53,514 nt of DNA from Nostoc sp. GT001 (GCF_030382115.1 NZ_JAUDRJ010000003.1:4023518-4077031); one strand, 5' to 3'. Positions 10,501-18,216 are shown, counted from the first letter of the stretch. Numbers and translations: made by a program. The notes: a model not told the origin generated them from the sequence alone.

Positions 10501-10644
10501 AAGATGAGTGATACACAATGGAAAACTCTTTTGCCTAGAATTCAGACTCGAATTGCTTTAGCAACAGATAATCAACAGGCGATCGCACAAGCTAAAGCAG
10601 AAACTCTTCTATCCTGCGATGTAGATAGCTTGAGCGCATCTTAA
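4549..10644 (+). CDS. Giant multi-domain glycosyltransferase (three GT2 domains plus SPINDLY-like domain)
   Basis: The product is 2031 residues, far longer than ordinary glycosyltransferases. By position: residues 1-290, an unassigned possibly GT-B-like region starting FIISAPAFKFNTGGV; about 342-460, a module with DINFIIFPDW and TTLLIDSSNI; about 484-715, a GT2 domain with FSIIFPVFN, ADDAST and the metal-binding FDHDD; about 738-1000, a second GT2 domain with LVSIIII and VIDNGS; about 1035-1290, a third GT2 domain with VSICIPTYNG, LSDDNS and FQDD; about 1517-1897, a SPINDLY/O-GlcNAc-transferase-like catalytic region with IRLGVLAAHFLPGS and DSFPFSGTTSLIEPL; and about 1904-2020, a second copy of the 342-460 module. 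It probably builds several linkages of one glycan, or glycosylates protein, from the cytoplasmic face. Preceding decoration genes support a surface-glycan role. Acceptor and sugars are unknown. Confidence 0.88.
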   Translation: MSRNTKKCQLNFIISAPAFKFNTGGVVALYNLARIIDEYNIPCKIFDTDGARLPNNIFDDYATEADLNENTVVIYSEVVVGNLVNAKYVVRWILCELGIHCPHDIYTTWGKDDFIYHYSTYNPQKNVKYYNILSPVYVEPRLKNNARSRDGYCHIIRKGHKFHKPLIHIHPSNSLLLDDNLSQEVLIEIFNIKEYLISYDPYSYITYMAALCGCISIVMPIKGTSKEQWLQSSFISKVLEQSEDKELKGIAYGLEEVEYARETLQEVRNQQGIFVQYGKDSVLRFINDMISIVCAESESTISPKNSNILRVIDVFPISKFPLILEESTQQYNSKKIVNNLKDINFIIFPDWSQSEESIGLELQEVIKILATYPDSQNTTLLIDSSNIPIEDAELFLSSVAMNLLMEEDLDITNELEISLVGDLYNIQWQALLPRIKARIVLKQENQEAQAKKLIQNLAAWDIDILIASALENKTVSCLDFQPVFSIIFPVFNTPEQYLKPAIESVLNQIYPYWELCIADDASTKPNIRKILEEYSRTDSRIKVIFKNENGHISRSSNSAIEIATGEFIALFDHDDLLTSDALYEVALLLNQHPDADMIYSDEDKVDDNNQFLFPTYKPDWCPDSFLSRMYTCHLGIYRRSLINEIGGFRVGYEGSQDYDLVLRLTEKTEKIFHIPKVLYHWRLHSGSTSASTTAKSYAYEAGFKALTDALARRGEKGTILPDSNIPGHYHARYEIDSYKLVSIIIIARDFGSIFNQCLESIFAETLYPNYEVIVIDNGSISQPLKIIDKWQVQQPNRFKYYSHNIPLNYSKLNNYAVTKAQGDYLFFLSSDIQVLQGDWLNVMVEQAQRECIGAVSGFLIDSNNSIQHVGLALGLGKIASHIYKGLTKIDEYETLANIALIKNVSAVTEDCLMCRRDVFESVDGFDETLPLVYNDVDLCLKLIAKGYKNIYLPHVKLIHHEFSSWEVQIRKEERLYIEEIAVNFMQEKWGKILEYDPCCSPHLIRNLNLKIQAENKKIIQHYSQDVETEPKEFFQPLVSICIPTYNGESFIAEAINSVLCQTYPNIEIILSDDNSTDKTVEISKSFNQKLSFDFSILHHTQYGLAQNWNFCISQAKGKYIKFLFQDDLLEPTAIEEMVNLAERDEEIGLVFSPRRLFTNTGDTVYDSNFLMHHEAKDVHKAWSELKPIQSGQQLLQDSNILDNPINKIGEPSTVLIRKDVFDKVGLFNSEFCQLVDLEMWLRVMSQYKIGFVDKVLSQFRIHPQQQTRRNAALKDAILLDYQKLFKTIYSDTRYPQATRQQALYRYATLSEQNGELHQLRKQITEECLNASDEQITDMYLGLLGKTHKMLVNSSIKYESLANEEQIFVNNIVTTISQGFEQPKAIQSLLAAMLYCRADQLPLQHNLSHIPHWLVQDYLQFLFSSPVHFQEPGEADNYYYFMQGWINYLHTSILQNSDSQSWDTILNNFVSISNFIALYFNDHNLKDIYVKRAGIIEYLLKVKGYKVDYEFVDRPITRKKIRLGVLAAHFLPGSETFAYLPVYEYISRDFEVILYSLNQTGHKLEQYCQSCANSFKLLPQDLVEQVNIIRADDLDILFIATNVTAVTNQICLLSMHRLARIQITSGGSVVTTGMRHIDYYISGTLTDPSPTAEQQYQEKLVKLEGSAHCFSYGNEEENVIVKVDRESLGISEETVIFISGANFFKIIPELIDIWAKIISGVPNSVLVLLPFGPNWSNNYPKKAFVNHLMKVFSKHGISAEKLIVLDPQPVPNRQEVKEYFKIADIYLDSFPFSGTTSLIEPLQVNLPVIARLGTSFRSTMGAAMVQTLDIPDLVADSEESYIQLAIALGNNPKLRQQKSAEIKAKMQANPSFLDSRSYSDKIGSLFQELFSKYLADTLSQNFRLGDINLIIFPDWLQPEDLLYQDLASVISTLTTHPDKSNLTLLIDTQNISEEEADMLLSSLTMNLLMEDDVDITEGPEISLLSKMSDTQWKTLLPRIQTRIALATDNQQAIAQAKAETLLSCDVDSLSAS

Positions 10645-10660
10645 GAAGCGCTTTATAAAT

Positions 10661-10698
10661 AAGTTTGTAGTAAGCACTTCAGTGCTTACTACAAACTT
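10661..10698. terminator. Perfect 18-bp-arm palindrome between convergent genes
   Basis: Bases 10661-10678 and 10681-10698 are perfect reverse complements around a two-base TC loop, and two more T residues follow on the plus strand. It lies 16 bases after the giant glycosyltransferase stop and on the 3' side of the convergent SPINDLY gene, so it can act as a bidirectional terminator. The core (GTAAGCACTTCAGTGCTTAC) also resembles a dispersed Nostoc palindrome. Confidence 0.65.
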
Positions 10699-10746
10699 TT
10701 CATTATTAGCTTAGACATTGTACTAGCTTTTATTAATATTGAATTT

Positions 10747-10762
10747 GAGGGTTAAAACCCTC
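10747..10762. terminator. Short hairpin GAGGGTTAAAACCCTC
   Basis: A 16-base palindrome lies ten bases beyond the 3' end of the minus-strand SPINDLY gene. Its minus-strand transcript continues into an A/T-rich stretch. A terminator for that gene is plausible; a chance hairpin is the alternative. Confidence 0.4.
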
Positions 10763-10771
10763 ACTAAAAGC

Positions 10772-12991
10772 TTATTTACCCTCAATATACCTTTGCCACA
10801 TCTGCTCGTAAGCCTTTTCCATCTCACGGGTAAACTGTTTGCCATTCCACAACGGGGCTGTTTGTCGAGATGCTTTCAATTTCAAAGCCACCTGCTGACG
10901 TAAAGCCTCATCTTTCCCCAAACGCACACCCCATTCTATATACTCTTCATCAGTCCAGGCAATACCTTCTGTGATACCCGCATTCATCATCATAGTGTAG
11001 CTGTTACGTGCTGCAAATTGTTCACCAACTCTTGTCACTAAAGGGATACCCATCCACAATGTTTCTAAGGTTGTTGTTGCTCCGTTGTAGGGAAATGTAT
11101 CTAATACAATATCAGCAATGCCTAAATTAGCACGATGAACTGACTCTAAATAAACTTGTGGTAAAAATCGTAACCGAGAACAATCTACACCTTCTTCTTC
11201 GGCAATTTGGTAAAAGAAGCGTTTAATTGTTTCCTGTTCAGCAGGCCCTTTTATCAAAAAGTAGCTGTTAGGTACTTGTTTGAGAATTTGCATTTGCCAT
11301 TTTATAGTTTCTGGATGACGTTTATATCCTCTTTGGGCGCTGAGATAGACAACGGCATCCATAGGAATATCCAAGTCATCGCGGCGGAGAGTTGGTACAC
11401 CAACTTCAAAACCATCTACTGCTATGTAAGTTTGGGGTAATCGCCAGATTTTTTCTGTATAGTAATCTTGTGCATCATCTGGCAGTACATAAGGATCTGC
11501 AATAAAGTAATCAATTGCAGGTATACCTGATGCATCCCACCCCAGCCAAGTAACTTGAATTGGTGCTGGCTTGAGTGCCATTACTTCACTAGTAACATCT
11601 AGAGTGATGCTATCAAGGTCAATTAAAATATCAATTTCATCTTGATATATCTGGTCAGCAATTTCTAGACCATTCATACCTAATTGACGGGCTTTTCCTG
11701 CATTACCTAGATACCACTCTTGGAGATAGTCATTTACTAATTTGTAATTAACAAAATAAGTATGAATATCAAATTTATCTCGATTATGATGCTGAAATAG
11801 CCAGCGAGCTAGCCAACCAACAGAATGATTTCTTAAAGCGTAAGATACATAACCAATTTTTAATTTTTTTGAATGAGCAGTTAAAGAGGAATGATTAATA
11901 ATTTGGCGCTCGTAGTTTTTTCCTTCTGATTTTGCAAGAGCTTGAAGATCATTATAAAAAATTTCAGCTACTTTATTATGAATAGCTCGGAATTCAGCAG
12001 GAGCATCTTTAATGTGAGGGATCGCAAAAGATGGTGTAAGTAAACGCAATATTCTTCCTTTTTCTAAAGGAATTGGTTGAGCTTGAATAAACTGTTGAAA
12101 TACAGTTTCTAATTCTTGGCAAGTTGTACATATCTCTTGCCAATATCCCCCTGCTGACATTAGACCTCTTAACAGCAAATGGAGTGCAAAAATTTTATCA
12201 GCCAAGCCTTCTGATAAGGAATAACACAACTTAGCCGTCTCTATCCCCTGAGAATAATTACGAGCATCTTGATAAAAAATCGCTAAATGCCGCAAAATTT
12301 CTACATTTTCTGGCTCCAATCGTAAATGTAATTTTAGAAGAGATGATGCTAGTACAGGCTGTAGTAAAGTATGACCAATTTGCAGAGCAGCCGTAAGTAA
12401 TATATCGAAGCATTGATAAATATCAGAAAAGTAAGGTAAACAAGCTTCTGCTAAATCTAAATTTATTGGATGTAAAGGAATAGTACTTAAAACTTCTTGT
12501 AAAACTTGTGTTAATAGTTCGGTATTGACATTTGCACTTTGCTTTTCATTTAAAAATTTAATTAATCCCCACTCACGCAAATCATCAATTTCTTCCAATT
12601 TTTCGAGTTTGAGAGAAAGCAATAAAATCTGGAGTAAATTATTGATATCACTAGGATTAATTTCCCGCATATGCTGACGAATTAACCAGGCTATGGAGTA
12701 TTGCCTTAGATTTTCGCGCCTTTCTGCTTCTATTTGCAAAAATTCAAACAGTTCAAGTGTCCAAATTTCTAAATGCTTTTCGTCTGCCTCTGTCATTGGC
12801 AGCATCCAAGTCATTTGAGCTTCTGCCTCTTGACCTTGTAATAATAATATCAATCCTAAATGCCAATAATATGAAACAGCATTTGGTTCTATAGCAATTG
12901 CCTGCTCATATAATTTTGACGATTCCAGATAGTTTTCTTGAAGGAAGTATTCTTCAGCCTGATTTTGCCAACTATATGTATTAGTAATCAT
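10772..12991 (-). CDS. SPINDLY-family TPR/O-GlcNAc-transferase-like glycosyltransferase
   Basis: The product is 739 residues. The N-terminus has TPR units (for example LESSKLYEQAIAIEPNAVSYYWHLGLI) and more helical repeats to about residue 330. From about residue 375 it matches the SPINDLY/OGT (GT41-like) catalytic core: KLKIGYVSYALRNHSVGWLARW, IQVTWLGWDASG, YFIADPYVLP, and ADIVLDTFPYNGATTTLETLWMG. Family members transfer GlcNAc or fucose to serine or threonine of proteins using a nucleotide sugar. It is convergent with the giant glycosyltransferase, which carries a related C-terminal domain, and lies next to a pilin-like gene. Pilin glycosylation is a reasonable guess but not shown. Confidence 0.9.
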   Translation of the reverse strand: MITNTYSWQNQAEEYFLQENYLESSKLYEQAIAIEPNAVSYYWHLGLILLLQGQEAEAQMTWMLPMTEADEKHLEIWTLELFEFLQIEAERRENLRQYSIAWLIRQHMREINPSDINNLLQILLLSLKLEKLEEIDDLREWGLIKFLNEKQSANVNTELLTQVLQEVLSTIPLHPINLDLAEACLPYFSDIYQCFDILLTAALQIGHTLLQPVLASSLLKLHLRLEPENVEILRHLAIFYQDARNYSQGIETAKLCYSLSEGLADKIFALHLLLRGLMSAGGYWQEICTTCQELETVFQQFIQAQPIPLEKGRILRLLTPSFAIPHIKDAPAEFRAIHNKVAEIFYNDLQALAKSEGKNYERQIINHSSLTAHSKKLKIGYVSYALRNHSVGWLARWLFQHHNRDKFDIHTYFVNYKLVNDYLQEWYLGNAGKARQLGMNGLEIADQIYQDEIDILIDLDSITLDVTSEVMALKPAPIQVTWLGWDASGIPAIDYFIADPYVLPDDAQDYYTEKIWRLPQTYIAVDGFEVGVPTLRRDDLDIPMDAVVYLSAQRGYKRHPETIKWQMQILKQVPNSYFLIKGPAEQETIKRFFYQIAEEEGVDCSRLRFLPQVYLESVHRANLGIADIVLDTFPYNGATTTLETLWMGIPLVTRVGEQFAARNSYTMMMNAGITEGIAWTDEEYIEWGVRLGKDEALRQQVALKLKASRQTAPLWNGKQFTREMEKAYEQMWQRYIEGK

Positions 12992-13050
12992 TGTGATTGT
13001 TGGGGAAAATGTATGGGTAATATATTGTCAAGGACTCACATTATGGAAAT

Positions 13051-13078
13051 AAAGTGGATAGAAAAATCTACCCACTTT
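13051..13078. terminator. Hairpin downstream of the pilin gene
   Basis: AAAGTGGATAGA (13051-13062) pairs with TCTACCCACTTT (13067-13078) with one mismatch around a four-base A loop. It lies about 100 bases past the stop of the minus-strand pilin gene and may terminate it. Confidence 0.4.
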
Positions 13079-13181
13079 AAAAAGTACATAATTTAGTTAA
13101 ATGCAAACTACATAAAGAATTAGTTTTGCTATGAAGTGGCTTAACCGAACTATATTCTCACGTAGTAAATCATGTTTCTAC

Positions 13182-13739
13182 TTATCTCAAAGGAGTAAAG
13201 TTGGTGGGACAACTAGGTCCGGTTGCGCCAGCGGTAGCATCACCTGCTGCTAAACCACCGTTAACTCTTGCTTTGTCTGCTTCACACAAAATAGCTATAG
13301 TAGTAGCTTCACTGGTAGCAGCTTGTGTTGCTACACTCACACCACCAACATAAGTTTTGAGGGGTGCAGTAGCAATCACTGTATCTGCTTGGTTACTTAC
13401 TAGGCTGGGGCTACCACTACCACCGCCAGTAATTTTGTATATGTAATTCGTGGTTTGTGTTGCCACGCCAAGACCTAATTTACCAAAGTCAGCTTGGGCT
13501 GCAAATTGATTTTGTTCCAAGTAATAAGCTTGTTGCGCGCGGTTCATCGAACCTGTATAAGTTTTAGCTTCTGACTGCTTGGCTTTGTTAGCTTGGTTCA
13601 AGAAAGAAGGTAGAGCGATCGCAGACAAAATACCGATGATGATAATTACTACTAGTAATTCAATAAGTGTAAAACCCTCATTTTCATTCTTTTTGTTGAG
13701 GATGTGTTGGAGAAACTTGGCTTTTAATTCGGTTTTCAT
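13182..13739 (-). CDS. Type IV pilin-like protein (PilA/prepilin)
   Basis: The 185-residue product has the prepilin signature ENEG/FTLIELLVVIIIIGILSAIALP: cleavage follows Gly, the mature protein starts with Phe, and Glu sits at mature position 5. The leader is long (about 22 residues). The hydrophobic helix serves as membrane anchor and pilus core. Two cysteines near the C-terminus may form the D-loop disulfide. I chose the ATG at 13739 because AGGA lies about eight bases upstream; an upstream in-frame start would add 25 residues of atypical leader. It probably builds type IV pili used for motility, adhesion or DNA uptake, or a minor pseudopilin. No other pilus gene is nearby, and the neighbour is a SPINDLY-type glycosyltransferase. 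Confidence 0.9.
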   Translation of the reverse strand: MKTELKAKFLQHILNKKNENEGFTLIELLVVIIIIGILSAIALPSFLNQANKAKQSEAKTYTGSMNRAQQAYYLEQNQFAAQADFGKLGLGVATQTTNYIYKITGGGSGSPSLVSNQADTVIATAPLKTYVGGVSVATQAATSEATTIAILCEADKARVNGGLAAGDATAGATGPSCPTNFTPLR

Positions 13740-13943
13740 AAGTGTTTTCCTGGGGTAGGAAGTGCTTGGGTGTTCTAGATGTAACTTACCCAGCTGCGAT
13801 CGCTTTCCTATCACCTCCAGAAAAAAAGTTTGGCAAGATCCGGTTAGACAATCCAGAATCCTTGTATCCCAATTGACACAGATATAACTAAGCCCCTGTT
13901 GTTCACCAAGAGCTAGATTCTTAATTTCATTTGTGAGACTACT

Positions 13944-14510
13944 TTATTCAAACTCAGGTGGCCACAGTTCTGATACTGCTAGTTCCCAACCTGGTAGCAA
14001 GTCTGGTAATACAAGTGTCTCTCCATTTTGTAATACCATTGGAGTTTGGTTTATTCGATAAACCGTTACTGTCAATTTGTCAGGGTCAATCAATATACCG
14101 ACTGTAGACCCAAGTTGCAAAAATAACTGAATCTTCTCTTCAAGCGGTTTAATTCTGTCGCTTTTAGATTTAATCTCAACCATCAAGTCTGGAACTAACT
14201 CTACAAAGTCGCGCTTGGTCTTCTTCAATCTGTCAGCGCGAACAAAAGACACATCAGGGGCACGCAGATTTGTTTTTTCCGAGTCACCATCTTCTATACT
14301 CGGTATGATAAAGCCAGCGCTAGAACCAGTTATACGTCCTAGTCTGCGCGACATGACCCAGTTATTCAAGAAGGTAATGAGACGAGCGCCAATTTCCTCT
14401 GACTCGTAATCTGATGGCCCCATAACTATAATTTTCCCCTCTACCAGCTCCATCTGCCATTCTGGATGCTCAGTTTGTAGCTGTTCTAAGTCTTTAATCG
14501 CAAAGGACAT
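13944..14510 (-). CDS. Uma2-family putative restriction-like endonuclease (DUF820)
   Basis: The product is 188 residues, the normal size of this very abundant cyanobacterial family. Motifs are WQMELVEGKIIVMGP near the N-terminus, LRAPDVSFV, and LVPDLMVEIKSKSD, where the acidic residue and E-x-K form the PD-(D/E)XK-type nuclease core. The biological role is not settled; many copies per genome are usual and association with mobile DNA has been suggested. It is transcribed divergently from a 65-residue protein 58 bases away, so they may share a promoter region. Confidence 0.88.
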   Translation of the reverse strand: MSFAIKDLEQLQTEHPEWQMELVEGKIIVMGPSDYESEEIGARLITFLNNWVMSRRLGRITGSSAGFIIPSIEDGDSEKTNLRAPDVSFVRADRLKKTKRDFVELVPDLMVEIKSKSDRIKPLEEKIQLFLQLGSTVGILIDPDKLTVTVYRINQTPMVLQNGETLVLPDLLPGWELAVSELWPPEFE

Positions 14511-14568
14511 AATACACTAAATAACGCTTTTATATCTATCATACGTACCCTAACCTACGAAATCTACA

Positions 14569-14766
14569 ATGCTTGATTTAGATGCATTCAAAAATACTCG
14601 ATTGTACGAGAGTATGTTGGCAAAGACTAAGCCGAAAACTGAACTAGAAACAAAGTTGAAATTAGTCCCAAAATGTGTTGATAAAGGTATGAGTATTCAA
14701 GAAACAGCAGAATTTTTAGCACTAGATGTTGAAACTATCAGAAAATATCTGCAAGAAGAGTCTTAG
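14569..14766 (+). CDS. Small protein with helix-turn-helix-like C-terminus (possible nuclease-family remnant)
   Basis: The 65-residue product ends in KLVPKCVDKGMSIQETAEFLALDVETIRKYL, a helix-turn-helix-like segment. This resembles the C-terminal tail of the Rpn/PD-(D/E)XK transposase-like proteins common in cyanobacteria, so it may be the surviving tail of a larger gene or a genuine small protein. It is divergent from the Uma2 gene. No catalytic residues are present. Start choice rests only on the first ATG. Confidence 0.5.
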   Translation: MLDLDAFKNTRLYESMLAKTKPKTELETKLKLVPKCVDKGMSIQETAEFLALDVETIRKYLQEES

Positions 14767-14885
14767 CGCTTAAGAGGATGTTTGGCAAGCGTTGAGCAGA
14801 TACTAAGTACCGTAGGCGTTTTATGATCGCTTACCGTCTGCCATAGCCAATCGTAAATTGTTGTGCTATATTAAGCGTAGTCGTT

Positions 14886-16274
14886 ATGAGTTCATATATT
14901 TTCATGACTAACCCTACAGTAGAAAACTTGGTAATTATCGGTTCTGGCCCAGCAGGGTACACAGCTGCCATCTATGCCGGACGCGCTAACTTGAAACCCG
15001 TTGTATTTGAAGGTTTCCAAGCCGGGGGATTACCTGGTGGGCAACTAATGACAACGACGGAAGTTGAGAATTTTCCAGGGTTTCCTAAAGGAATTACTGG
15101 GCCTGAACTGATGGATCAGATGAAGGCACAGGCGGAGCGCTGGGGGGCTGAACTATATACTGAAGATGTTATATCAGTTGACTTGAGTCAGCGTCCATTT
15201 ACAGTGCGATCGCAAGAAAGGGAAATAAAAACCAACAGCATCGTCATTGCTACTGGTGCAACAGCAAAGCGTTTAGGTTTACCCAGCGAACACGAATTTT
15301 GGAGTCGGGGTATCTCTGCTTGTGCAATTTGCGATGGTGCAACACCAATTTTCCACGGTGCAGAATTGGCTGTAATTGGTGCTGGCGACTCGGCGGCGGA
15401 AGAGTCAATTTACCTCACCAAATATGGTTCCAAGGTAAATATGTTGGTACGCACTGATAAAATGCGGGCTTCTAAAGCCATGCAAGACAGGGTTTTGAGC
15501 AACCCGAAAATCCAGGTGCATTGGAACACAGAAGCCGTAGATATCTTCGGTAGCGATCGCATGGAAGGGGTGAAAATCCGCAATACTAAAACTGGTGAAG
15601 AGAGCAAACTGCACGCTAAGGGTTTATTCTACGCCGTTGGTCATACTCCCAATACCTCTTTATTTAAAGGGCAATTAGAACTGGATGAGGTGGGTTACGT
15701 TGTCACCAAGCACGGTACTGTGGAAACCAGCGTAGAAGGGGTTTTTGCCGCTGGCGACGTCCAAGATCATGAGTTTCGGCAAGCAATTACGGCTGCGGGT
15801 ACTGGTTGTATGGCGGCGATGTTGGCAGAACGTTGGTTGTCATCTACTGGCTTGATTCAAGAATTCCATCAACAGGCAGAAACAGCAGATAATGAATTAG
15901 AACATCAGCCAGCCAAAAAGACTGAAGCTGAGGAAGAAGCTGGATTTAACTTGGATGGAACGCGTCATGAGGGAGGTTATGCTTTACGGAAATTATTCCA
16001 TGAAAGCGATCGCTTACTCCTGGTTAAATACGTCTCTCCTGGCTGTGGCCCTTGTCATACCCTGAAGCCAATTTTAAATAAAGTGGTGGATGAATTTGAC
16101 AGTAAAATTCACTTTGTGGAAATTGATATCGACAAAGACCGAGATATAGCTGAAAATGCTGGTGTGACAGGAACGCCAACGGTTCAATTGTTCAAAAACA
16201 AGGAACTGGTGAAGGAAGTCAAAGGCGTGAAGCAAAAGAGCGAATATCGCCAGTTGATTGAAAGTAATCTTTGA
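14886..16274 (+). CDS. ntrC (NTRC; trxB-trxA fusion): NADPH-thioredoxin reductase C (reductase-thioredoxin fusion)
   Basis: The 462-residue protein joins a thioredoxin reductase to a thioredoxin. The FAD motif GSGPAG lies at about 20-25, the redox CAIC at 146-149, the NADPH motif GAGDSA at about 165-170, and the second FAD motif AAGDVQD near 293. A linker leads to a thioredoxin domain from about 355 with active site CGPC near 387-390. NTRC uses NADPH to reduce 2-Cys peroxiredoxin and other targets in cyanobacteria and chloroplasts. An ATG at 14904 would shorten the protein by six residues and would begin [15 protein letters not shown], closer to usual family starts. It is not the nitrogen regulator NtrC despite the abbreviation. 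No operon partner is evident. Confidence 0.95.
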   Translation: MSSYIFMTNPTVENLVIIGSGPAGYTAAIYAGRANLKPVVFEGFQAGGLPGGQLMTTTEVENFPGFPKGITGPELMDQMKAQAERWGAELYTEDVISVDLSQRPFTVRSQEREIKTNSIVIATGATAKRLGLPSEHEFWSRGISACAICDGATPIFHGAELAVIGAGDSAAEESIYLTKYGSKVNMLVRTDKMRASKAMQDRVLSNPKIQVHWNTEAVDIFGSDRMEGVKIRNTKTGEESKLHAKGLFYAVGHTPNTSLFKGQLELDEVGYVVTKHGTVETSVEGVFAAGDVQDHEFRQAITAAGTGCMAAMLAERWLSSTGLIQEFHQQAETADNELEHQPAKKTEAEEEAGFNLDGTRHEGGYALRKLFHESDRLLLVKYVSPGCGPCHTLKPILNKVVDEFDSKIHFVEIDIDKDRDIAENAGVTGTPTVQLFKNKELVKEVKGVKQKSEYRQLIESNL

Positions 16275-16368
16275 GATATTAGGAATTGGGCAGTTCCCAA
16301 TATCCAATACCTGCCATAGCCCAATACGCTTGGGTTATAGGTTCTTGGTGTAGATAATTGTTATTTTA

Positions 16369-16388
16369 AGACGCGATAAATCGCGTCT
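16369..16388. terminator. Hairpin AGACGCGA-TAAA-TCGCGTCT
   Basis: A perfect eight-base stem with a four-base loop lies about 95 bases after the NTRC stop. It resembles the GTAGAGACG-type dispersed palindrome also seen near 37515. It could terminate NTRC transcription or be a small repeat element. Confidence 0.45.
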
Positions 16389-16516
16389 CTACATCAGGGT
16401 TTTGTTGCTCATTCTGAACTGTATTGCGCCATAGCCGATAACTTTAACAGCTCATTCTTTGCATCTTGAGACAGGTGCAAAGGATGATTCTAACTCAGAA
16501 ATTGAGCTAATTAATA

Positions 16517-16804
16517 TCAATTATCTTGATGACGATCACTTGTATCTTGCTCAGTTTCTAGTAGCCGTGAAATAAGCATATCTGGTTTTCTGCTAATAAT
16601 AGACTTAACTTTATCAATAGCAATTACTTCACTGATTTTCACAACCATTTCCCAGAAAGTATCTTCCTCTGTATCTTTGTTGTAAGTTCTATGTTTAAAC
16701 CACAACAAATCATCCCAAACTCCGATAATTGTGGCGAAATACCACTTATCTCTTACTAGTATCCAGATTTCTTGTTCTAAGTAAGTCTGTAGAAGAGGTT
16801 TCAC
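16517..16804 (-). CDS. Hypothetical protein (95 aa)
   Basis: I do not recognise this protein. It begins with GTG, and the sequence WILVRDKWYFATIIGVWDDLLWFKHRTY suggests a small beta-barrel (SH3-like) followed by an acidic helix and an Asp/His-rich tail. There is no signal peptide. No ribosome binding site is obvious and neighbours give no functional hint. Confidence 0.5.
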   Translation of the reverse strand: MKPLLQTYLEQEIWILVRDKWYFATIIGVWDDLLWFKHRTYNKDTEEDTFWEMVVKISEVIAIDKVKSIISRKPDMLISRLLETEQDTSDRHQDN

Positions 16805-17059
16805 AATGACTAAAGATAATGAAAAAGATTGTGCAACATATTAAGTAAGTATTAATAGCTAAGACAACAGTTAAAATACTGAAAGTGTGTCAAAGAAATC
16901 AAAGGCTGCATCATCAAGATGACTGATTGGTTGATAAAGATGATCACGGTTAAAAATAAGGCATAATTTCACCTCTAACTCAGTCTAGCTCTGTATACAC
17001 CGCGAAGCAGTCGGACTTTTATTCAGGATGTTTACGCAATTCTCCATCTAATATGTAAA

Positions 17060-17995
17060 ATGGTCAGCGTATCAAGCTTTGCTCCAGGCGATCGCTTTAT
17101 GGCCATTACAAAACGGCGACTACCGACATTTTTACAGTTTGGCAAAAGTCTCAATCTTTCCCAAAAACTCATGCTCATCGGGTTAGCCATTACCCTATTT
17201 TTCATCTTCCTGGCATTTTTCGCTCCCGTATTGCAGGCTTGGGGATGGCTGCAAAACCCCAAAGATTTCCTCTCTAATCCAATTCACGAGCCACCCTCAG
17301 CTAAACATTGGTTTGGTACTAGTCGCCTGGGTTATGATGTGTTCTCCCGAACAATCTTCGGCGCTCAAGCTGCTTTGCAGGTGGTGATTTTGGCAACGGC
17401 GCTGAGTATGATTATCGGTGTGCCTTTGGGGATGCTGAGTGGTTATCTCGGTGGGAAGTTGGATAAGGTGTTGCTATTTATTATGGATAGCATCTACACT
17501 CTACCAGGGCTACTGCTGTCTGTGACACTGGCGTTTGTAGTAGGGCGTGGGATATTAAATGCAGCGATCGCTATTAGCATTGCCTACATCCCCCAATATT
17601 ACCGCGTTGTTCGCAACCACACCGTGAGCGTGAAAACTGAAGTGTTTATCGAAGCTGCTCAAGCAATGGGCGCTTCCACTTGGGTTGTGCTTTCTCGTTA
17701 TCTGTTTTTCAACGTCATTCAAAGCGTACCCGTCCTATTTACACTCAACGCCGCTGATGCGATTTTGGTGTTGGGTGGTTTGGGCTTTTTGGGGCTAGGA
17801 CTTCCCGAAGAAGTGGCAGAATGGGGACATGATTTAAAACAAGCCCTAGAAGCTCTACCTACTGGTATTTGGTGGACTACCCTGTTCCCTGGTTTAACGA
17901 TGACATTCATGGTTGTAGGGTTATCACTACTTGGTGAGGGGTTAAATGAATTTGTCAATCCCCGATTACGGAGAGAAAATAGAATCCGAAAGTAG
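17060..17995 (+). CDS. ABC transporter permease, DppC/OppC type
   Basis: The 311-residue protein has about six membrane segments and the permease EAA loop EAAQAMGASTWVVLSRYLF, which couples to the ATPase. The N-terminal region with HWFGTSRLGYDVFSR and the C-terminal NPRLR are typical of the DppC subunit of dipeptide/oligopeptide/nickel importers. In the inner membrane it would pair with a DppB-type permease, DppD/F-type ATPases and a binding protein, none of which is adjacent; scattered subunits are common in cyanobacteria. An ATG at 17099 is an alternative start. Substrate is unknown. Confidence 0.88.
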   Translation: MVSVSSFAPGDRFMAITKRRLPTFLQFGKSLNLSQKLMLIGLAITLFFIFLAFFAPVLQAWGWLQNPKDFLSNPIHEPPSAKHWFGTSRLGYDVFSRTIFGAQAALQVVILATALSMIIGVPLGMLSGYLGGKLDKVLLFIMDSIYTLPGLLLSVTLAFVVGRGILNAAIAISIAYIPQYYRVVRNHTVSVKTEVFIEAAQAMGASTWVVLSRYLFFNVIQSVPVLFTLNAADAILVLGGLGFLGLGLPEEVAEWGHDLKQALEALPTGIWWTTLFPGLTMTFMVVGLSLLGEGLNEFVNPRLRRENRIRK

Positions 17996-18033
17996 TTATT
18001 GGTCATTAGTCATTAGCAAAAGACGAAGGACAA

Positions 18034-18155
18034 AGGGACTTCCAACTAAAAAAATATCCCATCGCTGTCTAGGCAGGGGAGCAGGGGGCAGGGGGCAGGG
18101 GGAGAAAGAAAAATATTATCTGAGTAAATTGGATAATTTATTTTCTGGAAGTCCC
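18034..18155. mobile_element. MITE-like element with GGGACTTCCA terminal inverted repeats
   Basis: The 122-base segment begins GGGACTTCCA and ends with its near-complement TGGAAGTCCC. It has no coding capacity and contains a GCAGGGG-type heptamer tract (18072-18102). AAA flanks both ends, a possible target duplication. A 19-base direct repeat (18018-18036 and 18163-18181) lies around or overlaps the ends. The structure fits a non-autonomous transposon remnant. Confidence 0.6.
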
Positions 18156-18216
18156 AAAGAACAAAAGACGAAGGACAAAGGACAAATAAACACAAATAAA
18201 CAATAGAGAGATTTGT

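Noticed and set aside
13740..13814. Upstream start for the pilin
   Set aside because: It would give an overlong leader with no ribosome binding site; AGGA precedes the ATG at 13739.
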